DNA of 64,000 nucleotides from an uncultured Bacteroides sp. (GTDB taxonomy: Bacteria > Bacteroidota > Bacteroidia > Bacteroidales > Bacteroidaceae): the NCBI RefSeq assembly GCF_963677685.1, contig NZ_OY782186.1:1612001-1676000 (forward strand), in the 5' to 3' direction. The notes beneath the pieces are model-generated. The model was given only the letters and a program-made list of their open reading frames with translations. It ran no database searches and had not been told where the DNA came from. A program made the position numbers and the translations under genes. Numbering within the stretch: position 1 is the first letter of the stretch; every line of letters starts with the position of its first letter. Shown here piece by piece: positions 9,536 through 18,422 of the stretch.

Positions 9536-10708
9536 TTATCTTCTCATAAAGTCGTTTTTACCTCTATATAATAGATATATTTTAAAGGAGAGTGTTTGTA
9601 AAGGTAATAGAAAGTCAAAAATCGGAAGAAGAGCGTAATAATGTCTTTTTTCTTTCATATCTGTAGCCGTTCTGTTGATGATTATTGCTTGCATAGTGTA
9701 GCGTATAACCCATATTAAGAATGCGATTCCACTTACTAACCAGTGAAAATTAAGAGCACTTATTACTATTGCAATTATAATAATGAAATGAAACCAAAGT
9801 CTAGATGTGGTTTCTATTTTTTGCAGGAATCTTTGTATTCTTTTATAATATTTACTGGTTGCAATGTAGCTCACTTTTTCTTCTTTCCAATCTTTATAAT
9901 ATTCTACCGGTTGCATTCTCATTACGGCATTTGCATCTGTTTCAACTCGCGTATTGTTTCCGTTGGCCACTTCATTGATGAATAAATCATCATCTCCTCG
10001 TTGTAAGTTAAGATGTGAGGCGAACCCTTTCTTATTAAAAAAGAGTTTTTTGCGATAAGCCATATTTCGACCAAAACCCATGTATGGTTTGCCTGCTAGG
10101 GCCCATCCTAAATAAGTAATGGAAGTAAACAGAGAATCGAAGGCTATCCTTTTACACAGCCAACCTTTGCCTCGTTCATAGCCGCTATATCCCAAAACTA
10201 CTTCAGTTCGGGAAGTAAAGTTACGTGCCATCAATCGTAACCATTGGTTACTAGTCGGTTGACAACGAGCTTCTGTAAATACAAGCCAATCATATTTACT
10301 AGCTTTGATTCCTAGGGTCAGAGCTAATTTTTTACGACTTAAGTAGCGCGATCCTTCAGGTGTAAAGCTGTGATAGAGATGTTGATATTTCTCTTCCAAT
10401 GCGCATAGCACAGTTTCAGTTTCGTCCGTTGAGCCGTCATTAATTACAATAACTTCAAAGTTAGGATAATCTTGTTCCAGGATAGCAGGAAGATGTTTGT
10501 GAAGATTTTCTGATTCATCACGGGCACAGATAACAACAGATAACGGGGGGAGATCTTTTGTGAAGTGTACATTCCCTTTTTGCGTAGCACGGTTATGGGC
10601 ATGTATTCGATTATAGATTCCGAAGTAATAAATTACCTGAACAATAAAGAGAATGGCTGATACAGAAAGAAGGATCGTATCAATAGTGTTGAATGCTAAT
10701 GCTTCCAT
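9536..10708 (-). CDS. Membrane-anchored family 2 glycosyltransferase
   Basis: This 390-residue protein begins with a membrane segment (about residues 12-30). It continues with a GT-A domain starting LSVVICARDESENLHKHL, with EVIVINDGSTDET (nucleotide-sugar binding) and a QRGDDDLFI stretch that probably supplies the D-x-D/E-D type acidic residues. At the C-terminus two or three hydrophobic segments follow. This layout is common among Bacteroidota GT2 enzymes that build or extend surface glycans at the inner membrane. Donor and acceptor are not identifiable. It is a single gene with its own promoter box at 10735-10742. Confidence 0.88.
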   Translation of the reverse strand: MEALAFNTIDTILLSVSAILFIVQVIYYFGIYNRIHAHNRATQKGNVHFTKDLPPLSVVICARDESENLHKHLPAILEQDYPNFEVIVINDGSTDETETVLCALEEKYQHLYHSFTPEGSRYLSRKKLALTLGIKASKYDWLVFTEARCQPTSNQWLRLMARNFTSRTEVVLGYSGYERGKGWLCKRIAFDSLFTSITYLGWALAGKPYMGFGRNMAYRKKLFFNKKGFASHLNLQRGDDDLFINEVANGNNTRVETDANAVMRMQPVEYYKDWKEEKVSYIATSKYYKRIQRFLQKIETTSRLWFHFIIIIAIVISALNFHWLVSGIAFLIWVIRYTMQAIIINRTATDMKEKRHYYALLPIFDFLLPLQTLSFKIYLLYRGKNDFMRR

Positions 10709-10734
10709 TTATTTCTTATGAAATATTAATGTTA

Positions 10735-10742
10735 CAAAAGTA
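10735..10742 (-). promoter_or_regulatory. -7 box for GT2 gene
   Basis: TACTTTTG on the minus strand fits TAnnTTTG, 26 bases ahead of the ATG at 10708. No convincing -33 element is visible. Confidence 0.55.
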
Positions 10743-10900
10743 CATACTTTTTTTGATTGAGCATGCTTTCTTTTATGTCTTTCCTTTACCTGATCTTTAT
10801 TAATTATTATCTTTTAGTGGTTTTAATCGCACAATTAAGGCATATCTCTATTTTATTAGAATAATAAAATTAGCCTTTTCGTGTTATGAATATACCATAT

Positions 10901-10932
10901 ATGCGGTATTTCTGTCGAGAGGAATACCGCAT
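10901..10932. repeat. 10-bp inverted repeat at edge of SusD remnant
   Basis: ATGCGGTATT (10901-10910) is exactly complementary to AATACCGCAT (10923-10932), with a 12-base loop. A third partial copy, ATGCGGTA, follows at 10938-10945. The repeat lies just before the broken SusD-like gene and has no T-tract, so it is not an obvious terminator. Confidence 0.6.
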
Positions 10933-10959
10933 GATCTATGCGGTAGAATCACTCTATAA

Positions 10960-11757
10960 AAAACAGAACCTCAATTGGCTAAGCAAGCTGTTATTGATGC
11001 TACTACAGATGCTGCCGGGCTATTTACAAGCAATGCTGATATATTTCAATTCATTTATACCAGTTCACCACAACAAAATCCTGCCGCTGCCTGGTTTGAA
11101 ACGCGTGATGATTACCGCATTTCCAAAACAATGGTCAATAAGTTGTATGAACTTTCTGATCCTCGCCTTTCAGTATATGCACAATTACCTAGTGATGAAA
11201 CCGTAGGGATATATGTGGGAGCAGCCAATGGCTTGTCTAATAGTGATGCTAATAGTCAAGGCTTTGCGAAAACGTCTAAACCCGGGACTTATTTCTTGAC
11301 ATCCGAATCTCCTGCTGTTATTTTTAGCTATTCTGAGGTCTTATTTGATCTTGCTGAGGCTACGGCACGCGGGTATATATCAGGTGATGCAGCTCAGCTT
11401 TATCAGGATGCAATTATAGCTTCATTTAACCAATTTGGTATTACTGATGCGACCTCAATAAATGCATATTTGTCACAACCTTCGGTTATCTATAATGCTG
11501 CTAATTATAAACAGTCTATCGGTGTACAAAAATGGATTGCGTTCTTTGGACAGGGGTTGGATGCTTTTGCTGAATGGAGAAGGCTGGATTATCCTCTATT
11601 AACAGCTGGTCCTTCTACAGTCTTAGATGGAGCAATGCCTCTTCGTTTTTTCTATCCGGGTACAGAGCAATCTTTGAATGGTATTAGCTATCAAGTGGCT
11701 GTAGCTAACCAAGGGGCTGATTTGTTGACAACGAAGCTTTGGTTTGATGTAAATTAA
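10960..11757 (+). pseudogene. SusD/RagB-like lipoprotein, C-terminal remnant
   Basis: About 265 residues can be read, all from the C-terminal half of a SusD-like nutrient-binding lipoprotein of the SusD-like_2 type, normally around 500 residues. Landmarks are TSNADIFQF, YRISKTMVNKLYELSDPRL, VIFSYSEVLFDLAEAT, WIAFFGQGLDAFAEWRRLDYP and PLRFFYPGTEQ. An in-frame stop sits just upstream at 10957, and no signal peptide, lipobox or N-terminal TPR region precedes it. The first possible start is a TTG at 10975. The SusC partner that should lie upstream is absent. I read this as the residue of a deleted SusC/SusD pair and expect no product. The downstream hairpin terminator survives. Confidence 0.85.
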
Positions 11758-11780
11758 AAGATTTTTTCAGATCTATAGCG

Positions 11781-11824
11781 AAAGCAGATGAAATAGGAGC
11801 GTAATCTATTCATCTGCTTTTTCT
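11781..11824 (+). terminator. Terminator after SusD remnant
   Basis: AAAGCAGATGAA (11781 onward) pairs with TTCATCTGCTTT (ending 11820). One bulged A lies in the upper stem, and a short T-rich run follows. Confidence 0.65.
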
Positions 11825-11940
11825 TGTTATGATCATTATCTCTACTAAATAAGGTTAAATGTTATCGCTCAGCTTATTTATTCAATTTTTCTACAAAGTA
11901 GGGTACTTCTTTTGATTTTGAATTTTATAGCTGACAGCAC

Positions 11941-12591
11941 ATGATTGACTATTTAAAATCGTTGGATACCCATTTGTTCTTATTCCTAAATTGTCGGCAT
12001 GACATGTTTTGGGATTATGTGATGTATTGGTTTAGCGATAAATTGATATGGGTTCCGATGTATATTTTAATTGCATTTTTTATGATTCGGCGTTATAAAT
12101 GGAAAGGATTTATGATGCTTCTCTTTATAGCTTTGCTGATTACTTTGTGCGATCAGACTGCCTCTAATTTGATAAAAAATACCGTTCAGCGTTTGCGTCC
12201 ATCTCATGAGCCTACTCTATTGAATTTTGTGCATTTGAGTAAAGCTGGTGCAGGAGGTCGCTATGGCTTTGTCTCTTCTCATGCTGCTAATGCATTTGGT
12301 TTAGCTTCGTTTTTGTGTTTTGTACTAAATAAAAAGTTTATTCTTTTAAAATATTGGTTATTTATATGGGCGGCTGTTGTTTCTTATAGTCGTATATATA
12401 ATGGTGTTCATTATCCGAGCGATATTATTGTTGGAGGAATAATCGGTTTTATGCTTGGTTGGTTAGTTGCTCAGTTATATTTTTATTATGATAAAAAATG
12501 GTTTGCGAAAACCCAAAAATATTTATCAGCCTCAATGAAGACATATCCATTACTCTATCTCTCTTTTTTGTGGCGTTTCCTGATTAAGTGA
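11941..12591 (+). CDS. PAP2-family membrane phosphatase
   Basis: This 216-residue membrane protein has about five or six hydrophobic segments and the three phosphatase motifs of the PAP2 superfamily. These are K79-x6-R86-P87 in KNTVQRLRPSH, the second motif as VSSH (Ser113, His114) in place of the more usual PSGH, and S-R-x5-H-x3-D in SRIYNGVHYPSD (Arg151, His157, Asp161). The catalytic residues are all present. Probable substrates are undecaprenyl pyrophosphate or lipid A/phosphatidyl phosphates at the periplasmic face of the inner membrane. Which one is not decided by sequence. It stands alone between two strong hairpins. Confidence 0.9.
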   Translation: MIDYLKSLDTHLFLFLNCRHDMFWDYVMYWFSDKLIWVPMYILIAFFMIRRYKWKGFMMLLFIALLITLCDQTASNLIKNTVQRLRPSHEPTLLNFVHLSKAGAGGRYGFVSSHAANAFGLASFLCFVLNKKFILLKYWLFIWAAVVSYSRIYNGVHYPSDIIVGGIIGFMLGWLVAQLYFYYDKKWFAKTQKYLSASMKTYPLLYLSFLWRFLIK

Positions 12592-12610
12592 CATCTTGTT
12601 TAATTAAAAT

Positions 12611-12648
12611 ATAGCAAGGCAGCATCCCAAGGAATGCTGCCTTGCTAT
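12611..12648. terminator. Bidirectional terminator, PAP2 / DUF4249
   Basis: A 15-bp perfect stem (12611-12625 with 12634-12648) with an 8-base loop lies between two convergent genes. The flanks are AT-rich and there is no long T-run. Confidence 0.7.
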
Positions 12649-12655
12649 ATATATG

Positions 12656-13570
12656 CTATTTTTCTGTTTTCTTTGCTGCGCCCATTGCTTCTGATATGCT
12701 ATGAGCTGAGAAATACCCAATGCCTCCTCCTGTAATATTAGTCGTAATATTGCTTAATGGTCCTCCAAAGAAAGGATTTTCTCCATCTCTTTCATCTTGA
12801 CACTGAATCAGAAAATTATAGTATCCTTCGCTGATATTTGATAATTGTAGCTTAACAACATCTCCTTCGGCTATAAATACTAAAGTATTATAATCATCAT
12901 TATCTTTGTAATCATCTCTCTCTTCGTCATCAAGAAAATATCCTATGGAACTTCCTTTTATATATTGATTATTGACGCTTAAATCATCAAAAACAACATA
13001 TTTACTTATCTGACTATATAAAGAATCATTGATAACGTAGCGGCACATATAATAGTTCTCTTCTGGTGGCTCTTGTACATATATATTAAACGAATAGAAA
13101 TGCTTATTTGCTATTTCTTTATAAGAAATGCTTATTGAGTCGAGTTCAACTTTAGCTTCCATTTTAGCTTCCGCTTTATAGGTTTCCGAGATCCCGTCTT
13201 TATCGAAATCTGTTACTACTTTTAGCTGATAGGTTGTTCCAGGAGTACCTGCAATTTGTGTTGCTGTACGATATGTCCCCGGTTGCTCGGCTATTTCTTG
13301 CAGTTGATATTCTTCTCCTTTATCAGATGAGATTGTTACATTGGCATTTGATATCTGCGGATTTTTTTCTCCATCAAAGTAGCCTGTGGATGAACTGATA
13401 TGTATTTCCTGATAGCTCATTTCATCGGTAATTGTTCCATAGATAACGATAACCGGATCTGCATTATCCGTATCAAGTTTTATATCTTCCGTACATCCTA
13501 CAAGAGAAAAGAGGAGCATGACTAAAATTAATCCTTCTTTGTAATAATTATATATATTGGAATAGATCAT
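12656..13570 (-). CDS. DUF4249 lipoprotein
   Basis: This 304-residue protein has a lipoprotein signal ending in SLVGC (Cys26). The following DPVIVIYGTITDEMSYQEIHIS and IGGGIGYFSAHS segments are the typical opening and closing parts of DUF4249 proteins. These are almost always encoded directly after a TonB-dependent receptor with an STN domain, as here (5-base gap). The protein is predicted to sit on the outer membrane as an accessory to that receptor, much as SusD does for SusC, but no ligand is known. It closes the operon that begins with the receptor at 16197, downstream of sigma and FecR genes. Confidence 0.85.
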   Translation of the reverse strand: MIYSNIYNYYKEGLILVMLLFSLVGCTEDIKLDTDNADPVIVIYGTITDEMSYQEIHISSSTGYFDGEKNPQISNANVTISSDKGEEYQLQEIAEQPGTYRTATQIAGTPGTTYQLKVVTDFDKDGISETYKAEAKMEAKVELDSISISYKEIANKHFYSFNIYVQEPPEENYYMCRYVINDSLYSQISKYVVFDDLSVNNQYIKGSSIGYFLDDEERDDYKDNDDYNTLVFIAEGDVVKLQLSNISEGYYNFLIQCQDERDGENPFFGGPLSNITTNITGGGIGYFSAHSISEAMGAAKKTEK

Positions 13571-13575
13571 TTTTT

Positions 13576-16197
13576 TTAAAATTTAAAATTGTAAGTAATA
13601 GAGGGCACCATGCTAAATAAATAAGTCATTTGGGCATTAGGTATGCCGTTTGCTGTATTTTGATCGTATGTAATGATCCATGGATTTTTATGTCCGTATG
13701 CATTGTATAAGGAGAAGTTCCATTCTCCTTTCCATTTTTTTCCTGGTTTGTGAGTTGGTATATAGTTTACTGATAGATCTAACCTGTGATAATCTTTCTT
13801 TCTATATTCGTTTCTTCCTGAATAGATCGGGAAATATTCTCCATTTATCTCAAATCGTCCGGTAGGGTATGATGTCGGATTTCCTGTTGCGTAAATCCAT
13901 GCAGCCGAAAGGGTCCATTTTTTGGAAAGTTCATAAGAGGCTGATATATTAATACTATGTGTTTTATCGAAAGGTGAAAGATAAGTTTTTCCTTTGTTTA
14001 TTTCGGGGATGGTTCTTTCAGAACGAGATAAAGTGTAGTTTATAAATCCGGTAAGGCGACCTGTATTTTTCTTTATCATAAGTTCTATTCCATAGGCTTT
14101 CCCTTTACCAGTCCTTACTTCTCCATCTAGCTTCTTATTTAATAATAAATCAGCATGATCGGCAAAGTCAATGACATTATTCATCTTTTTATAGTATACT
14201 TCTACGGAAGCTTCGATTGAATTATGATTGAAGTTCTGAAAATATCCAGTGGAAAGCATATCTACCGTTTGCGGTTTTACATTTGAGTTGGAAGGAAACC
14301 ACAAATCAAGTGGGGAGCCGGCTGAAGAATTATTCGCTAATTGTATAAATTGTGTATTGCGGGCATAATTCGCCTTGATAGAAGATGTTTCAGAAACCTT
14401 ATATACCATTCCTGCTCTTGGTTCCAATGCATGGTAAGTGTGGTAAATCTTTCCTGCTCCATAATAAGTAGAATCGGAAGCTTCATAATTTTCATCATAT
14501 TTATAGACAGTAGCACTACCAATATTTTGAAAAATAGACCATCTTAAGCCATATCTTACTGTAAAGCGGTCGCTCAATTTGTGTTCGTTAGATAGATATA
14601 TACCGTGTTCTAATGCTTTGTTTTTAGGAATACGAAAGTCATCATAATCAGGTTGTATTATAATTCCCGGATTAAAGAAGTGAAGAGTACTGGTTGCTCC
14701 ATAGGTCAGCTTTATACGCTCATTGATGCTCTGATTCCAATCCCATCTAAGCATTACATCGCTGATTCCAGCTTTCCATTTAATTGCTGCATCATCTAAT
14801 TTCGATTCTAATTCATAATGGTAATTTGTAGCATTCGCACTTAATTTGAAGGAAAGATTTTCATTAAATATATGTCCCCAGGTTAACGAACCGACGCGAT
14901 TTCCATAAGAAAATTCGGCAACAGATGCCGCTCCGAATTTATCATTACCCATATACATATTAAGTGATATCTTATCTTTCAATGAAAACCGGTGAGATAT
15001 TTTTGCGTTTAGGTCGTAAAAGTAGATAATACTCTTATTGATAGATTCATCCGATGACGCTTTTAGAAATAGGTCCGCGTAACTTCTGCGTCCGGCAATC
15101 ATCCAGTTAGTACGTTTTCCTGCCGAACCTTCTAGCATTAGGCGGCTGGATATTAATCCGATTCCTCCGCTACCTTTTAATTTATCGGTATAATTATCTT
15201 TTAATTGTACATCGAGTAATGAAGATAATCTCCCACCATATTTCATTGGTAAGTCTCCTTTATATAATTCTACGTTTTCTACCACGTCATTATTAAATAC
15301 GGAAAAGAAGCCAAACATGTGAGAAGCGTTGTATACGGTACTGTTATCGATCACGATCAGATTTTGGTCAGCCGATCCTCCTCGTACACTATATCCAGAA
15401 CCTCCTTCAGCAGTAGCTTGTACACCAGGCAATAGCTGTATGGCTTTGATAACGTCTACTTCTCCCATTAGAGCCGGCATACGTTTTATCTCATTGATCG
15501 TTAACTTCTCTACTCCCATGTTAGTACGTGTCACATTCTCATCCTTTTTATTGGCTAAGACCAGCACTTCATCTAATTTTGTGTCAGATTGGAGAGTGAA
15601 GTTACATTCATTGTTACTACTTGTATTTACTTTTTGTATATTCTTTTTATAACCGATGTATGACATCCTAAAAGAATAGATTCCTTGGGGAATAATGATG
15701 TTGAAAATCCCGTTTTCGTCTGTAGAAGTGCCAGTGCCTAGTTCTACTATGAAGATGTTCACATTTGCCAGTGGTTGTTTATTATCAGCATCGGTGACTA
15801 CTCCTTTGAACATTAAATTCTTGTTTTGTTTCCCTTGCGGCGAGGTTCTTTTTTCTGTCTTTTTGCTAATAGTAATTTGCCTGCCTACAATCCTATACTC
15901 CAAAAGTGTTTCCATTAAAACCTCATCAAGTATTTTTTTGATAGGTTTGTTTCTTACAGAGATGCTAACTCTTTGGCTTAACTCTGTTTTTACGTCGTCA
16001 GAAAAGAAAAATACATAATCACTTTTTCTTTCAAGGTCTGTGAAAATTTGAATGATAGTGGCATCTTTTTTGTGAATAGATAGTTTAGTGTTTTGTGCAG
16101 ATACTCCTGTGAAAATAATAGTGAATAGTAAAGCTAAATAATACTTCTTTTTGTTTTTGAATAAATTAGTAAGTTTCATATCTTTGTATTTAGTCAT
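13576..16197 (-). CDS. STN-domain TonB-dependent receptor
   Basis: This 873-residue outer membrane receptor has a cleavable signal ending GVSAQ, then a secretin/TonB short N-terminal (STN) domain (about residues 40-110) that signals to FecR. A carboxypeptidase-like beta-sandwich follows (about 128-205, FKGVVTDADNKQPLANV). The plug domain contains DVIKAIQLLPGVQATAEGG and YSVRGGSADQNLIVID, and a beta-barrel ends in YNFKF. The STN domain and the upstream FecR and sigma genes mark it as a self-regulating transducer-type receptor. Its partner is the DUF4249 lipoprotein. The ligand is unknown. Met7 (16179) is an alternative start that gives a cleaner signal peptide. Confidence 0.92.
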   Translation of the reverse strand: MTKYKDMKLTNLFKNKKKYYLALLFTIIFTGVSAQNTKLSIHKKDATIIQIFTDLERKSDYVFFFSDDVKTELSQRVSISVRNKPIKKILDEVLMETLLEYRIVGRQITISKKTEKRTSPQGKQNKNLMFKGVVTDADNKQPLANVNIFIVELGTGTSTDENGIFNIIIPQGIYSFRMSYIGYKKNIQKVNTSSNNECNFTLQSDTKLDEVLVLANKKDENVTRTNMGVEKLTINEIKRMPALMGEVDVIKAIQLLPGVQATAEGGSGYSVRGGSADQNLIVIDNSTVYNASHMFGFFSVFNNDVVENVELYKGDLPMKYGGRLSSLLDVQLKDNYTDKLKGSGGIGLISSRLMLEGSAGKRTNWMIAGRRSYADLFLKASSDESINKSIIYFYDLNAKISHRFSLKDKISLNMYMGNDKFGAASVAEFSYGNRVGSLTWGHIFNENLSFKLSANATNYHYELESKLDDAAIKWKAGISDVMLRWDWNQSINERIKLTYGATSTLHFFNPGIIIQPDYDDFRIPKNKALEHGIYLSNEHKLSDRFTVRYGLRWSIFQNIGSATVYKYDENYEASDSTYYGAGKIYHTYHALEPRAGMVYKVSETSSIKANYARNTQFIQLANNSSAGSPLDLWFPSNSNVKPQTVDMLSTGYFQNFNHNSIEASVEVYYKKMNNVIDFADHADLLLNKKLDGEVRTGKGKAYGIELMIKKNTGRLTGFINYTLSRSERTIPEINKGKTYLSPFDKTHSINISASYELSKKWTLSAAWIYATGNPTSYPTGRFEINGEYFPIYSGRNEYRKKDYHRLDLSVNYIPTHKPGKKWKGEWNFSLYNAYGHKNPWIITYDQNTANGIPNAQMTYLFSMVPSITYNFKF

Positions 16198-16243
16198 TTA
16201 AGAACATTCGTAGCAACATTCTTTTAAGCTACGGATTTTTTCC

Positions 16244-16273
16244 AGCCGAATAATACAGCCATATTATTCGGCT
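16244..16273. other. Intercistronic hairpin between fecR and receptor gene
   Basis: AGCCGAATAATA (16244-16255) pairs perfectly with TATTATTCGGCT (16262-16273) across a 6-base loop. It lies in the 110-base gap between the FecR stop and the receptor start. A T-run follows only when read on the plus strand, so for the minus-strand operon it may act as an mRNA-processing or partial-attenuation element. Confidence 0.55.
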
Positions 16274-16307
16274 TTTTATCTATTTTTTTCTTGTTATTAC
16301 ATTTAAT

Positions 16308-17471
16308 TTATTTTTTTGTTAAACATATTTTAATAAGGTCATCCTCTTTAATCGCTTGTATGGGCATAGTGGACTCGATTGAGTTTAGTACACTTTCAAT
16401 ATTTTCAGTTAGTATTAGTTTTCCGTTACATTTTAAGCTGTCTACTGCTGGACAAGTGTCGATTTTTACATTATAATATCTTTCTAAGTAAGAGAAAACT
16501 TGACTTAGCGGATGGCTGGATAAACAAAGAATGCCATCTTTCCAACTGATATAATCATATGCATCTACTTCACTGGCAGTAATACTGTTTTGTGTGATGG
16601 TAGCCATTTGGTTGGGGCTTAATGTGAGTGATTTTTTCCCTTCAGATTTAACTTTGACGCTTCCTTCCAATAATACGACTCTTTGAGCAATGTCATTTTG
16701 ATAAGCAGATACATTGAATTTTGTGCCGAGCACTTCTACGCTGAAACCTTGGCTATGCACTGTGAAAGGTCTTGTTTTGTCTTTGGCTACTTCTAGGTAA
16801 GCCTCTCCCGTTAGATAGATTTCTCTTTTTTTCTTTTTTGAATTTGAACTTTGAAATTCTATTTCAGAAGCAGAATTTATCCATATTTTTGTTCCATCAG
16901 CCATTAATAGTGTAGAGCGTCTCCCTTTTGGAATTATTAGGCGGTTCATTTTTCTTCCACTTTTAATAACACTTGATTCTTTTCCCTTACTGTTAATGAG
17001 CAATGTTCCGTCTCCTTTACATTCAATGTTGGCATTTTGAGGTAATATAGTGATATTATTATTTGCTATAAGTTGAATCTCTTTAGAGTTTTTTGCCACC
17101 ACATCTTTCATTTTATCATCTGTCATAAAAATATTTTGTAGTATGAATATGGCACATATTGCACAAGCTGCTGTGGCTACATAAAAGACACGGCGTAACG
17201 TAAGTTGTTTTTTCTGATGGAGAATCCTTTTTTTTAGTTTTAGTATTTCAATTTCTCTCTCTTTAGGTGTGATTTCGTTTTTGTTTAATTTTACCGAATG
17301 CAATATTGCAATGGCACGGTTTATTTCCATTTCCATTTCCGGATGCTCTTTTAAAAAAGCATTCCAAAAAATCTCGTCGGTAGCATTTTTAGTTGAAAAC
17401 TGCCAACTGATAAAGCGCAAATCTTTTGCAAAATCTGCAGCTTTGTACTTTGTATAATCCTTTTCTGTCAT
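16308..17471 (-). CDS. FecR-family anti-sigma factor
   Basis: This 387-residue protein has a cytoplasmic N-terminal part (about 1-90), one membrane segment (about 93-113) and a periplasmic FecR domain. The domain includes RLIIPKGRRSTLLMADGTKIWINSASEIEF, then EIYLTGEAYLEVAKDKTRPFTV and VEVLGTKFNVSAY, followed by the C-terminal Secretin/DUF4974-like segment (DGILCLSSHPLSQVFSYLERYYNV). By family knowledge it holds the ECF sigma factor until the cognate receptor signals through its STN domain. It lies between the sigma gene (205-base gap) and the receptor gene on the same strand. Confidence 0.93.
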   Translation of the reverse strand: MTEKDYTKYKAADFAKDLRFISWQFSTKNATDEIFWNAFLKEHPEMEMEINRAIAILHSVKLNKNEITPKEREIEILKLKKRILHQKKQLTLRRVFYVATAACAICAIFILQNIFMTDDKMKDVVAKNSKEIQLIANNNITILPQNANIECKGDGTLLINSKGKESSVIKSGRKMNRLIIPKGRRSTLLMADGTKIWINSASEIEFQSSNSKKKKREIYLTGEAYLEVAKDKTRPFTVHSQGFSVEVLGTKFNVSAYQNDIAQRVVLLEGSVKVKSEGKKSLTLSPNQMATITQNSITASEVDAYDYISWKDGILCLSSHPLSQVFSYLERYYNVKIDTCPAVDSLKCNGKLILTENIESVLNSIESTMPIQAIKEDDLIKICLTKK

Positions 17472-17676
17472 TTGCGTATATAGACTTTTGCTAATAAGAC
17501 GATATTTATTTTAAAACGTTCCCATTTTTAAAATAAAAAATTGTTTTATTTAAGAATATTTTTTAGCCTGCTCTCTTTCATTAGAACAGTTTTCCCGAAA
17601 TCAGCCTATGAATAAGGCAAACGAAGTAGGAGAAATATAATAATCAGATGTAATCCCTCTGTTATTTATTGAATTA

Positions 17677-18270
17677 TTAATTGAAAGTTTTGGAAAAGAG
17701 ATAGAACAGAAGAAGAGAGATTTCTTCTGTTCGAATACGTGTAATAGCTCTGGAAACCAATTTTCTGACTGCAGGAGCTGTCATTTCAAGTATTTCTGCT
17801 ATTTCTTCATATTCCATTTCTTCTATAAAACGAAGATAGACGGCTTCTCGCTGTCTTCCTGTGAGTAAATTTAGATACTTTTGTATTTGCTGTTCTATTG
17901 CTGTCCGTTCCTCTTCGGAAATAATGGTATCGAGCACGGTGGGAGTTATGGAAAACTCTATGTCTGCAAGATCAACAGTCTCCATCTTTTTTTTTTGCAT
18001 ATCCAAAATTCTATTCTTTAAGGCTCTTATTAAATAGAATTTAGGATTACTCACTCCTTCAAAAGCTTTTCTGTTGAAGTAGAGTTTACAAAACACATCT
18101 TGGATAGCATCTTTTAATACTTCTTTATTGAATCCCCATCCCATGCCATAAGCCATAAGCTGATTTACATATTGGTTGTAAATCAGAGTGAAAGCATCAT
18201 CATCTCCTTTAAAAAAACGATTCCAAAGAAATTGACTATCATTTTGTAGCAATGTGGGATTTGCTGACAT
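17677..18270 (-). CDS. ECF RNA polymerase sigma factor
   Basis: This 197-residue sigma-70 family factor of the ECF type has a region 2 (about residues 22-88, with DAFTLIYNQYVNQLMAYG and DAIQDVFCKLYFN) and a region 4 helix-turn-helix (about 135-185, LTGRQREAVYLRFIEEMEYEEIAEI then APAVRKLVSRAITRIR). It should direct transcription of the downstream FecR/receptor/DUF4249 unit. The C-terminus ends in a hydrophobic stretch (ISLLLFYLFSKTFN). It has its own TAnnTTTG box at 18299-18306, so basal expression probably uses the primary sigma factor. Confidence 0.93.
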   Translation of the reverse strand: MSANPTLLQNDSQFLWNRFFKGDDDAFTLIYNQYVNQLMAYGMGWGFNKEVLKDAIQDVFCKLYFNRKAFEGVSNPKFYLIRALKNRILDMQKKKMETVDLADIEFSITPTVLDTIISEEERTAIEQQIQKYLNLLTGRQREAVYLRFIEEMEYEEIAEILEMTAPAVRKLVSRAITRIRTEEISLLLFYLFSKTFN

Positions 18271-18298
18271 GCAAGTATCTCTTTTTTGTATTCTTTTG

Positions 18299-18306
18299 CA
18301 AAGATA
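18299..18306 (-). promoter_or_regulatory. -7 box for ECF sigma gene
   Basis: TATCTTTG on the minus strand fits TAnnTTTG and lies 28 bases ahead of the ATG at 18270. Confidence 0.58.
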
Positions 18307-18363
18307 TTACAACGATAATGAAATGAATGGTGATTTTTATTTCTTTAACATATGAAGTTCTTG

Positions 18364-18393
18364 CTAAAGGTTTTTATCAAAAGAAACCTTTAG
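18364..18393 (-). terminator. Hairpin after SEC-C gene
   Basis: A 10-bp perfect stem, CTAAAGGTTT (18364-18373) with AAACCTTTAG (18384-18393), lies about 30 bases after the stop at 18423 in the minus direction. There is no clear T-tract, so it may be a weak terminator. Confidence 0.45.
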
Positions 18394-18422
18394 TTTATTA
18401 CATAATTCTTTCAAAGGAATTT

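Noticed and set aside
10886..11206. Reading frame of 106 residues overlapping the SusD remnant
   Set aside because: The SusD-like frame is recognisable in protein sequence. The other frame is a low-information shadow.
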